A stretch of 64,000 nt of DNA from Bryobacteraceae bacterium. GTDB taxonomy: Bacteria > Acidobacteriota > Terriglobia > Bryobacterales > Bryobacteraceae. The stretch spans positions 85,443 through 149,442 of the forward strand of contig JANWVO010000054.1 in NCBI GenBank assembly GCA_025056865.1, read 5' to 3'. Under the pieces are notes generated by a model that had not been told where the DNA came from, did not search any database, and saw only the letters and a program-made list of their open reading frames with translations. Of the stretch, positions 44,749-53,800 are shown piece by piece. Made by a program: the position numbers and the translations under genes. Each line of letters opens with the position of its first letter. Within the stretch, counting starts at the first letter, position 1.

Positions 44749-44779
44749 GCGCGGAAGGGCCATTTTTCCGGGCTTTTTT
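44749..44779 (+). terminator. T6 terminator-like hairpin in an intergenic leader
   Basis: GCGCGGAA (44749-44756) pairs with TTCCGGGC (44766-44773) with one mismatch, and six T residues follow. It lies in the 275-base gap between the HU gene and the plus-strand secreted-protein gene at 44883. No plus-strand gene ends before it, so it may be a leader attenuator or the end of an unannotated transcript. Confidence 0.5.
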
Positions 44780-44882
44780 GCATGCGCGAGCCGCCGGGGC
44801 CGCTTCTGGCGGGCCTCCGGGCGCTTCCGCGGCCGCATGCGCCCCGCCCCGCCGGTCGGGCATCATGAAGTCAGGAGCCCGC

Positions 44883-46022
44883 GTGAAAGCCCTCGCCGCA
44901 GCTCTGCTGACAGTCGCAGCCCCTGCCGCCGCGCAATGGCTGGTGGATCCGCAGACCGAAGCAGGGCGCCAGATGGCCGCGGCGTTCTCCTCGCAATGGG
45001 CGCGCAAGCCGGCCCGCCAGATGGCGTGCCGGTTCGATCCTTTCCGGCCGTTCCTCGACTATGGCCTGCGCGTGTGGGCGGGCTACAGCGTGGCGGTCTC
45101 GGCCGCGGCGCTGCTCGAAGGCGATGCGCCGCGCGAGGTGATCGCCGTTTCGCGCGTAACGCCGCTTGATCCGCCGGGCGCGCCGGTGCACCTCTACCAG
45201 CGGCTCTCCGTGCCTGATCCGCCCGCGGATGCCGATCTCCGCCGCCTGGAGATGAGCCTCGGGGGAGGCTGGCTGCTTGGCCGCGGCTCCTACCGCGTGG
45301 AGACGATGGTCGTCACCACGGGCGGCAGCGAGTGCCGCCGCGAATGGACCGTGCGCGTGCGTGACAACAGCGCCACCCAGCCGCCAGGCACGGTCCAGCC
45401 GCCGGAGGCGGGGCTCTGGCAGGGATTCAGCAGGGAAGGCCGGGGCCATGCAGCGATTTTCCTCCACGCCTCGCCAGTGCGCCCGCGGCGTTACCTTTCC
45501 CGCCTGTCCCCGTGGGACCGGCAGGTGCTGCTGAGCACGTTGAGCGCAGTGCTGAGGGACGGCGGCTTCCAGTCGGCCTCGCTCACCGTGTTCGACCTCC
45601 ATAAGCGCGAAGTGGTGTTCGAGCAGGACCACCTGCGCCCCGAAGACGTGGGGCGGCTGGCGCGGCAGCTCGCGCGCGTGGACTACGGCATGATCCGCAT
45701 CGACCAGCTCCGGCAGGGCGTCCTGCCCGGGGATTTCCTTCAGGATCTCGTGCGGCGGCGCCTGCGCGCGGAGCCCGCTCCTGACGCGGTGGTCTTCATC
45801 GGAGCGCGGTGGATGGGCGGGCCGAAGACGCGTCAGATCGATCCGGCGCTCCGTGAGGCTGCTCCCCCGGTCTTCCACCTCGCTTTCAGCCTGCCCCACA
45901 TGCCGGAGGAGGCGGACACCCTGTCGAGTCTCGTCCGCGGTCTGGGCGGCAAGGTTTTCAATATCTACCTGCCCCGGAATCTCGCCCCGGCCCTGAAGGA
46001 AATCCGGCAGTCGCGGCGGTGA
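44883..46022 (+). CDS. Secreted protein of unknown function
   Basis: This is a 379-residue protein with a signal peptide (KALAAALLTVAAPAAAQ). I do not recognise the fold with certainty. Its middle has a beta-rich domain (YQRLSVPDPPADADLRRLEMSLGGGWLLGRGSYRVETMVV). The C-terminal part resembles a von Willebrand-A-like alpha/beta arrangement (LTVFDLHKREVVFEQDHL and VVFIGARWMGGPKTRQI) but lacks a clear MIDAS motif. GTG 44883 is chosen because AGGAG lies 6 bases upstream. ATG 44865 is an alternative. It precedes TonB receptor 2 by 126 bases. Confidence 0.65.
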   Translation: MKALAAALLTVAAPAAAQWLVDPQTEAGRQMAAAFSSQWARKPARQMACRFDPFRPFLDYGLRVWAGYSVAVSAAALLEGDAPREVIAVSRVTPLDPPGAPVHLYQRLSVPDPPADADLRRLEMSLGGGWLLGRGSYRVETMVVTTGGSECRREWTVRVRDNSATQPPGTVQPPEAGLWQGFSREGRGHAAIFLHASPVRPRRYLSRLSPWDRQVLLSTLSAVLRDGGFQSASLTVFDLHKREVVFEQDHLRPEDVGRLARQLARVDYGMIRIDQLRQGVLPGDFLQDLVRRRLRAEPAPDAVVFIGARWMGGPKTRQIDPALREAAPPVFHLAFSLPHMPEEADTLSSLVRGLGGKVFNIYLPRNLAPALKEIRQSRR

Positions 46023-46092
46023 CCTGAGAGCTGCGGCTGCCGCCCGCAAGCATTCCCCTCATTGCCGGAAGGACGTTGCAGGAATTGCACGG

Positions 46093-46121
46093 TTGACCCA
46101 ATCTTGCGTTTGGATTCTAAT
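46093..46121 (+). promoter_or_regulatory. Promoter candidate for TonB receptor 2
   Basis: TTGACC (46093-46098), a 17-base spacer and TCTAAT (46116-46121) form a sigma-70-type promoter. A GGGAGGAGG ribosome-binding site follows at 46126-46134, 14 bases before the ATG, which is longer than optimal. Confidence 0.55.
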
Positions 46122-46148
46122 ATCCGGGAGGAGGTTGTCTCGTAGCCT

Positions 46149-49100
46149 ATGCGAAGACACTTTTCAATCACTCTCTTTGTCGCCGCGGCCCTGCTTGCCG
46201 TGATGGCGACGCCTGCCATGTCGCAGGTTCTTTACGGCTCCATTGTCGGCGTTGTGGAAGACCCCTCAGGTGCCGTCGTTCCCAAGGCCAAGATCACCAT
46301 CACCAACCCAGCCACCGGTATTACCCGTGAAATCGAGGCCGACGAGGCGGGCCGCTATACCGTGCCCAACCTCCCGGCGGGCACTTACGAGCTGCGATTC
46401 GCAGCCCCGGGCTTCCGCACGCTGGCCCGGACTGGAGTGGAGGTCTCGATCAACACGGTGACCCGTGTGGACGCCCGTCTGGAAGTCGGCCAGATGACGG
46501 AACAGGTCACGGTCTCGGCCGCGGCTGCCGTCCTTCAGACTGACAAAAGCGACGTCCGGGCCGAGATCGCTTCGCAGACCGTCACCAGCATGCCCCTGCC
46601 CGGTTATCGCAACTATCAGACGCTGATCAACCTGGTGCCGGGCGCGACGCCGGCGGCCTTCCAGAACGCTCCCGTGGACACCCCTGGACGCGCGCTGACG
46701 ACGAACATCAACGGCACGCCCCGGAACAACAACAACACGCTCACCGATGGCGCCGTCAATATCAACATCTGGCTACCACACCACGTGGCCTATGTGCAGC
46801 CGGTGGAAACGATCGAGACCGTCAACATCAGCACCAACTCGTTCGACGCCGAGCAGGGCATGGCCGGCGGCGCGGCGATTACCATCACCACGAAGAGCGG
46901 GACGAACGACCTGCACGGCGTCGCCTACTGGTTCCACACGAACAACCGGCTGATGAATGCTCCCTACTTCCGTGCTGCCACGTTCCGCATGCCGAAGACG
47001 ACTCGCAACATTGCTGGCGGCACGCTGGGCGGGCCCATCAAGAAGGACAAGCTGTTCTACTTCTTCTCTTACGAGCGCACCGATGAAGCCACCGGCCAGA
47101 CCGGCAACTTCTCGGTGGCTCCGGCAGAGTTCCGCGAAGGCGACTTCAGCAAGTGGGTCAATTACGCCCGTGTCTACGACCCGGCAACCGCTCCGCCGGA
47201 CCAGGCGGCCAACCGTCAGCCGTTCCCCGGGAACATCGTGCCGAAGGCCCGCTGGAATTCCGTCTTCCCGAACATCTATTCGAAGATGCCCCTGCCCAAC
47301 CAGATTTCTCCCACGGACCCCAACAACCTTCAGGGCAACTACTTTGCCAGCGGCCTGATGACGCTGATCCGCAACCAGTACGACTTCAAGTCGAACTGGA
47401 ATGCCACGTCCAAGCTGATGATCTGGGGCAAGTACAGCCGCATGGACGCGCCCGTCCAGGGCACCTATCCATTTGGTGACCTCGGCGGAGCGGCCCTCGG
47501 GACGGAAGGAATCGGCGACACAACGACGCAGCTTGTGACCGCCGGCCACACCTACACCTTCTCGCCGACCTTCTACATGGACGGCGTGTTTGGATACACG
47601 CGGATGGACCAGGAGGTAACCATCCCCGGCATGGGCCGCAATGTCGGCCTCGACGAGTGGAAGATCCCGGGCACCAACGGCGGCCGGCAGTATGCCAACG
47701 ACCCCCGCTACGGAGGCCTCCCGCAGATCACTGGCTTTGGCTTCAGCTACATCGGCGTTGGAGCCACTTGGGCCCCGCTGTTCCGCAAGGAGCGCAGCTA
47801 CACCTACCAGACCAACTTCTCCAAGATCAGCGGTGCTCATGAATTCCGCTGGGGCTTCGAGCCGCGGCGCCTCGAGCTGAACCACTGGCAGCCGGAGACG
47901 GCCAACCCGCGGGGCTCCATCAGCTTCGCGGGCGGCATCACCAACATCCCGGCTCAGGTGGCCCAGGAACCGAACGCGTTTGCCTCGGCTCTGCTCGGCC
48001 TGGTTTCCTCCTATTCGAAGTCCATCCAGTTCTTCGAAATGAAGACGCGGGAGTGGCAGCTTGCCTGGTACATCCGCGACCGCTGGCAGGTGAACCGCCG
48101 GCTGACACTCAACCTCGGCCTGCGCTATGAGTACTACCCGCTGATCCACCGCGGCGACCGCGGCATCGAGCGCTGGGATCCTCAAACCAACCTCGTCTAC
48201 CTGGGCGGCATCGGCAACGTGCCGCGCAATGCGGGCATCACGGTCAGCAAGAAGCTGTTTGCGCCGCGCGTTGGCTTTGCCTACCGTTTGGGCGACAAGA
48301 ACGTGATCCGCGCCGGTTACGGCATCACGTACGACCCGATCCCATTCGGCCGTCCGCTGCGCGGGCTCTATCCTGCCACCCTGACCGGTTCCTGGGTGCC
48401 GCAGGTGAGCGTTTTTGGCTGGTACAACTCGGTCAGCCAGGGAATCCCCGACGTGCCGACTCCCGACATCAGCTCGGGTGTCATCCCGCTGCCTCTGAAC
48501 TTCGACATGGGACCCCGTAGTCCGTGGGGAGGCCTGCTGCGCCGCGGCTACATCCAGAGCTGGAACTTCATGCTGGAGCGGCAACTGCCGTGGAACATCC
48601 TGGCCAGCGCCGGCTATGTGGCAACGCGCACCATCGGCCAGCTTCTGGACCGCAACATCAACACGGTCGGCCCGGGCCTTGGGGTGAGCACCGCCAACCT
48701 GCCTTTGTTCAAGGCCCACGGCCGCACCATCGCCGCCAATATGTGGGACGGCTGGGGCTATGGCGCATACGATTCCCTCCAGGTCAACGTGAGGAAGTCG
48801 TTCAGCGACGGGCTCTACTTCACTGTCGCCTACACCTTCGGCAAGGCCCTGAACTTCGCCGACGACACCGGCTGGGCCGGCCCGAAGGCGTTCAACTGGG
48901 AGGGCATGCTGCGCCGCAATTACTCGCCGGCGGGCTACGACCGCCGCCATATGTTCACGACCGGCTGGGTGTATGAAATGCCCTTTGGCAAGGGCCGCCG
49001 GTTCCAGATCGAGAACAAGGCTGCCGATCTGGTCTTCGGCGGATGGCGCCTCGCGGGCATGTTCAGCGCCTACTCCGGCACGCCGTTCACGGTCACTGGC

Positions 49101-49553
49101 AGCGCCGCCTCTCTCCAGTGCATCGGTTGCACGCAGACGGCCCACCAGATCGGGCCGGTGCGGAAGCTGGGAGGCAAGGGGCCGCAGCAGCCCTATTACG
49201 ACCCGTCGTCGTTCCGCGATCCCCTGTTCTACTTTGACTCGCGCAACCCGCAGTACATCCCGGGTTCCATGGGCATCAACCGCCTCTATGGTCCGGGCTT
49301 CTGGAGGCTCGATCCCGGCCTGTTCAAGAACTTCCGGATCACCGAGAAGCTGAACATGGAGTTCCGGGCCGAGTCCACCAACGTGACGGCCGCGCGCCGC
49401 TGGGGCAACCCGAACGGCTTCTCCGGCAACATGCGCCTGCGGCCCGACGGCTCGCTCAACACCGACTTCCCGTTCCCGCTGAACAACTTCATGTGCATCA
49501 CGAGCGCGGACAACGCCCGCGAATTCCGGTTCGGCCTGCGCATGTCGTTCTGA
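46149..49553 (+). CDS. Oar-like TonB-dependent receptor 2
   Basis: This is a 1134-residue outer-membrane protein. The signal peptide is RRHFSITLFVAAALLAVM. The regulatory Ig-like domain VGVVEDPSGAVVPKAKITI spans about residues 30-115. The plug region, with DGAVNINIWLPHH and TNSFDAEQGMAGGAAITITTKSGTN, runs to about 260. A large beta-barrel follows and ends in an aromatic strand (FGLRMSF). Family members import polymers or oligosaccharides, and the cargo is unknown. The ATG at 46149 is the only good start. A strong bidirectional terminator follows its stop. Confidence 0.87.
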   Translation: MRRHFSITLFVAAALLAVMATPAMSQVLYGSIVGVVEDPSGAVVPKAKITITNPATGITREIEADEAGRYTVPNLPAGTYELRFAAPGFRTLARTGVEVSINTVTRVDARLEVGQMTEQVTVSAAAAVLQTDKSDVRAEIASQTVTSMPLPGYRNYQTLINLVPGATPAAFQNAPVDTPGRALTTNINGTPRNNNNTLTDGAVNINIWLPHHVAYVQPVETIETVNISTNSFDAEQGMAGGAAITITTKSGTNDLHGVAYWFHTNNRLMNAPYFRAATFRMPKTTRNIAGGTLGGPIKKDKLFYFFSYERTDEATGQTGNFSVAPAEFREGDFSKWVNYARVYDPATAPPDQAANRQPFPGNIVPKARWNSVFPNIYSKMPLPNQISPTDPNNLQGNYFASGLMTLIRNQYDFKSNWNATSKLMIWGKYSRMDAPVQGTYPFGDLGGAALGTEGIGDTTTQLVTAGHTYTFSPTFYMDGVFGYTRMDQEVTIPGMGRNVGLDEWKIPGTNGGRQYANDPRYGGLPQITGFGFSYIGVGATWAPLFRKERSYTYQTNFSKISGAHEFRWGFEPRRLELNHWQPETANPRGSISFAGGITNIPAQVAQEPNAFASALLGLVSSYSKSIQFFEMKTREWQLAWYIRDRWQVNRRLTLNLGLRYEYYPLIHRGDRGIERWDPQTNLVYLGGIGNVPRNAGITVSKKLFAPRVGFAYRLGDKNVIRAGYGITYDPIPFGRPLRGLYPATLTGSWVPQVSVFGWYNSVSQGIPDVPTPDISSGVIPLPLNFDMGPRSPWGGLLRRGYIQSWNFMLERQLPWNILASAGYVATRTIGQLLDRNINTVGPGLGVSTANLPLFKAHGRTIAANMWDGWGYGAYDSLQVNVRKSFSDGLYFTVAYTFGKALNFADDTGWAGPKAFNWEGMLRRNYSPAGYDRRHMFTTGWVYEMPFGKGRRFQIENKAADLVFGGWRLAGMFSAYSGTPFTVTGSAASLQCIGCTQTAHQIGPVRKLGGKGPQQPYYDPSSFRDPLFYFDSRNPQYIPGSMGINRLYGPGFWRLDPGLFKNFRITEKLNMEFRAESTNVTAARRWGNPNGFSGNMRLRPDGSLNTDFPFPLNNFMCITSADNAREFRFGLRMSF

Positions 49554-49578
49554 GAGGCGGGTTGAACGTCTGAACGCG

Positions 49579-49611
49579 AAAGGGGCGCGCCCCAAACGGG
49601 CGCGCCCCTTT
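49579..49611. terminator. Bidirectional terminator
   Basis: A 14-bp perfect stem, AAAGGGGCGCGCCC with its complement, encloses a CAAAC loop. It has T residues on both sides depending on strand, with a TTTGTCTT tail on plus. It ends TonB receptor 2 on the plus strand and the DUF3467 gene on the minus strand. Confidence 0.85.
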
Positions 49612-49692
49612 GTCTTGCCGCGGAACAATGCGGCAGCCGATTTCCATGCGGCGGCTGATTCCGCGTGCCGGCAACCGCTTCGGGCGCCGTTC

Positions 49693-49989
49693 TTATTGCA
49701 CCGGCCCCGTGCCCGCCTGCGGCTCCAGACGGATCTCGCCAAAGGCGGCCTCGTACTGTTGCACATGGCTCAACAGCACGTTCAGCAGCGCCTTGGCCTG
49801 CTGCGGGCTCAGGTAAATGCCCTGAAAGTTCTCAATCGTGACCTTGTCCGGCGACTGCTGCCGCATGATGCCGAACGTCAGAAGGAAATCCCACAGGCTC
49901 ATGCGGAGCTGGACGCTGTTGGAGTAGTTTTCCCGGTAATCCGGGCCGTTTTCGATCTGAACGACAGGCTGCGGCTGTGCAGGATGCAT
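49693..49989 (-). CDS. DUF3467 protein
   Basis: This is a 98-residue cytoplasmic protein. The core (PDYRENYSNSVQLRMSLWDFLLTFG and YLSPQQAKALLNVLLSHVQQYEAAFG) matches the DUF3467 pattern, a small domain of unknown function. ATG 49989 is preferred because longer starts add an unrelated extension that overlaps the divergent gene at 50063. No neighbour suggests a role. Confidence 0.75.
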   Translation of the reverse strand: MHPAQPQPVVQIENGPDYRENYSNSVQLRMSLWDFLLTFGIMRQQSPDKVTIENFQGIYLSPQQAKALLNVLLSHVQQYEAAFGEIRLEPQAGTGPVQ

Positions 49990-50062
49990 CGTTCCGCTAT
50001 GGTAGCAAAGGCGGCGATGCACTTTGCGCCGCCGGGGAAGTGCGGCAAAATCGGGGGTGGCC

Positions 50063-50626
50063 ATGCAGGGCGCATACCGGCCGGAGGATTTCCCGAAGAT
50101 CGCATGGCAGGCGGGCCCGGTGCGGCTCCGGCTTGCCGAAGGACTTGTGCTGGCGGTGCCGGCGGGGATGGCAGCCATCCAGGGCGCAGAAATGCGCCGG
50201 TTTCTGGAGGCCTCGGGAAACCGCATCGAGGGCCGCGAACTCGCCGTGGCCGGCCCGGAGGACATGCGCTGGTTCGCCATCTTCAGCAGGGCTCCTTCCG
50301 GCACGCCGCGCCGCCGGACGGAATGGGAGGAGCGCTTCTTGGAGCCCGACGGACGCCGCAGCGTGCTGAGAACCGTGATCCTGCCCGCCGGGGATGCCCT
50401 GCTTCAGGTCGAGATCCTCAGTGAGGAAGAGAACGCGTCGCTGGCAGCCGAGGAATCCGGCGTCCTCCTGCGGGCCATTGCCACGGAAGAGCCGCGCGCA
50501 TTCTGGTGGCCTCCCCTGGCTGCGGCCGCCGCAGGCGCGCTGTGGCTGCTGGCGCGCCGCAGAGCGGCGCGGCGCAAGGAAGGTGGTGGGCCGGCATCAC
50601 AGCCAGCCGAAAGAAACTTCTCCTGA
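50063..50626 (+). CDS. Small membrane-anchored protein, DUF2167-like N-terminus (tentative)
   Basis: This is a 187-residue protein. Residues about 10-75 (GPVRLRLAEGLVLAVPAGMAAIQGAEMRRFLEASGN...PEDMRWFAIFSRAP) resemble the N-terminal part of DUF2167 proteins, with the Gly-Pro, Val-Pro-x-Gly and GN landmarks, but the second half of that family is absent. Residues about 150-172 (FWWPPLAAAAAGALWLLARR) form a single C-terminal membrane helix with a basic tail. The match is by eye and could be chance. A GGGGG ribosome-binding site precedes ATG 50063. No function is assigned. Confidence 0.5.
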   Translation: MQGAYRPEDFPKIAWQAGPVRLRLAEGLVLAVPAGMAAIQGAEMRRFLEASGNRIEGRELAVAGPEDMRWFAIFSRAPSGTPRRRTEWEERFLEPDGRRSVLRTVILPAGDALLQVEILSEEENASLAAEESGVLLRAIATEEPRAFWWPPLAAAAAGALWLLARRRAARRKEGGGPASQPAERNFS

Positions 50627-50745
50627 TCCGGGGCGATTCCCGGGCGCCGCAGATTCGAAGCACATCCTTCCCAGCCCGTGAGACATTCCATTTCAGGCAA
50701 GATGCAGTGGAATTCCCCCGCCATAACAGGAAATGTCATGTTTAT

Positions 50746-50763
50746 TGAAATCTCTTAATTTCA
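50746..50763. promoter_or_regulatory. Inverted repeat upstream of the seven-repeat protein
   Basis: TGAAAT-N6-ATTTCA is a perfect 6-bp inverted repeat with a CTCTTA spacer, in an AT-rich patch unusual for this window. A consensus TTGACA lies at 50768-50773. The site is placed where an operator could act, but no regulator is known for it. Confidence 0.4.
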
Positions 50764-50812
50764 GGGATTGACACCTGAATATCAGTGATGTAAAGGACGG
50801 GAGGGGCTCCTT

Positions 50813-53800
50813 ATGCGAGGGACATTTCTGGTTTTCCCGGTTTGTATCGGCCTGTGGTTGCCGGTCGTGGCCGCGCATGGCCGGACTGACGACCCTGCCT
50901 GTCTTGGTGAGGAACTCCAACATTGGAATGGTCCATCCCTGAGCGTCCCCGGGGAGACCGCTCCAGCCAGAACCTTCTTTGGCGGAGTGGAATGGCATGC
51001 CGTGGCCATGGTGGAATGGCTGCAAGCCTCCCCGGTGGATAGAGACGCGGCAACGCTGAGCCCCTCAGAAAGTCTGGCGCCGGCGATGCCGGGTCCCGTG
51101 CTCGAAAGACTGCCCGACGCACGTGGCCGGCGGAATGGCGAATGGCCTGCGTACAGGAAAGACAGTTTCGGACTTGGCTCGGAAGCGGGAACGCGCTCCG
51201 GGGTGCATGTCATCGCCCGCGCTGCCATGGTTGCGGAACAGGCGCCTGCAAACCAGCCTCCGGTGGCTGTCAGCGCAGAACCCCCTGAAGGGGGCGGACC
51301 ACGGCTGGACCTGCGTGCCCAATTTCAGGATCCCGACGGGCCGTCCGAAATTGTCCGGGCAGCCATCCGCATCGGGGAGTCGGAGAGCGGCGTGCCCGCC
51401 TGCATGATCGAATACGACGTGGAGAAGGCTGAGGTCAGGCTGGCGTCGGACGATGGGTTGGAATGGACGGCAGCAAGGCCCGGGAGTGGTCTCTCTCTGG
51501 AAAACAGCGTTTGCCGGATTCTCGGCTACTCCTATTTCATCAGCCGTGCTGCCACGCCGGACCAGGTTCCGGCCGCGCGGCTGACTCTGAGCCTGCTGTT
51601 CAAACCAGCGTTTCAGGGGGAGAAGAGCATCTTCGGCCGTGCCCGCGACCGATGGGGGGCGGAGAGCGACTGGAAGCCCCTCGGACGGTGGCGGATCTCC
51701 GATCTGCCTCAACCGGCCTTAGTCTCCCCGCGGGGAGCCATTGGACCAGCGTTCCGATTTACGTTCGGATGGGACCTGCCGGCTGACGGATCGCCCGTCC
51801 AGCGGGCATGGATCGTCATTGGGCCGCAGCTCGAGTGGAAGGACTCGTGCAGCATCTCCTACGAGGCGGCACCCGACCGCTTCGCCCTTTTCCTCGGCGA
51901 AGGCGATCAATGGACCGTGGCTGCGGCGGCGGGCCAGGATGTCATCCTTTCAGGTCCCTCGTGCCGGCTGATCTCGCCGGGCGTGCTTTTCAGCCCGGCC
52001 AGTGGCTCGTTTCAGATCACCGCCACGCTGGCCTTTTCGCCGGAATTCCGGGGCGAGAAGAAGATCTGGATGCTGGCTGTGAACGCAGCCGGAGAGGCCG
52101 GATCGTGGACGGAGATGGGCAAGGTTACCGTGACCGGCCCGAATGCCGCGCCAGAAATCAGCAGCCTGCGCTTTCCGGCCGATGCGGATCCTGATCCGTT
52201 CCTGGAGCTCGAAGTCCGGGACTCGAATGGCGCTGGCGATGTGGAAAAAGTCGAAATTGTAATCAACGAGCGCAATGAGACCCGCGACGCCTGCGCGCTC
52301 GAGGTGTATCCCGCTTCCCGCCGGTTCGTGATCCTGCCGAGCCAGGAGACCGCCCAGACGCTGGAGTCGGCCCCCGGCAGGCCAGCGGTGATTGGAACCC
52401 CCGAGTGTGTTTTCGATGGGAACCGCTCCTCGGTTTCCCTCACGGGCGACTCGGTGCGCATCCGGATGTCGCTGCGGCTGACGCCGCAGATGGCAGGCGG
52501 TCAGCGCATCTATGTCCGGGCGCGCGACCAGAGCCTTGTGTCTTCCCCCTGGCATGAGTCCGGTCCCTGGGTCGTGCCCGCGAATCCTGCCAGCAGACCT
52601 CCGGTGGTCCTTCAGAAGGCCGAGATCTCTGCGCGCGGCCGCTCCCTCAGCGTGCCGGTGGACATCCAGGACCCGGACTCCACCCGGGACGTGGCCGCCG
52701 TAGAGCTGCTCATCGGGCAGAGTCCAGACGATCCTGCTCCCTGCTGGCTCCGCTACACGCGCCGCATGGGAAGGGTAGAGCTGAGATCGGAGGACAATTC
52801 CTCGTGGCTTGCCGCGGCGCCGGGCGAGACCAGGCTGGGGCACGCGAGGTGCTCTGTGCCCTCCGACGCCCTGATGAGGGTGTTCGCAGGGGCGGTGCGA
52901 ATCACTCTGGGGGCCGCTTTCCTGCCCGCTTTCTCCGGTCTCAAAGGCATCTGGGCGCGGGCTTCGGACTCGGCGGGCCTGTCTTCCGGCTGGACCCGGC
53001 TTGGTTCGATCTCGGCGGAATCCCCTGCGGTGAACCAGCCGCCCTCGGTGAGCACGCAGGGGCAGATCAGCGGCAAGGGTTCCTCCGCGAGGCTCACTCT
53101 CTCGGCGGACGACCCGGAGGGCTCGGACGATATCTTCGGGGTCGCGGTTTCTTTCCATCTGGCTACCGAAACGGCAAGCCGTTCGTGCATTTTCTTTTAC
53201 AACCGCGTCTCGGGGATTTTCCAGCTTTTGAGCGACGACAGCGACGCGTGGCAGCGCCAGCCTGCCGACAGCGGGAGCGCACTTGGCAACAGCAGATGCC
53301 AGTTTTTCCCGCTCGGCGTCTCCGCCACCGTCCCGGGCGGAAACACTCTCCAGATGCGGGTTCTGATTGCGTTCCGCGAGCCGATGGCAGGAATGGTCAC
53401 TGTGCGCCAGAACGTCGTCGACATGTCCGGCCTTGAGTCCGGGTGGACGGAAATCGGACAGTGGGAGGCGACATTTCCCAATCAGCCGCCCCTTTGGCTC
53501 AAGCTGGAACCTCCCGAGGCCAAGGGTAGCGGACAGATTCTGTTTGAAGCACAGGCCTGGGATCCGGACGGCCCCGGGGATTTGAACCGTTTCGAGATCA
53601 CCATATCCCCCGACGGAGCGCAGGCTGGCGCTTGCCATTTCTCCGTGGATCACGGCACGGGACAGTTTCTGATGCTCACGGACATGCCTGGGTATTATTC
53701 AGGAAGCGCCGCGGGCGAAAATATGGTGATGCAGAACGGCCAGTGCGCCGTCGATCTCCGTATAGTGGAGCGCAGTCTCGAAGACGGCTTCGCGAAGGTG

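Noticed and set aside
46773..49766. Long minus-strand ORF (997 residues) under TonB receptor 2
   Set aside because: It is a shadow of the receptor with no signal, no family and a typical antisense composition.
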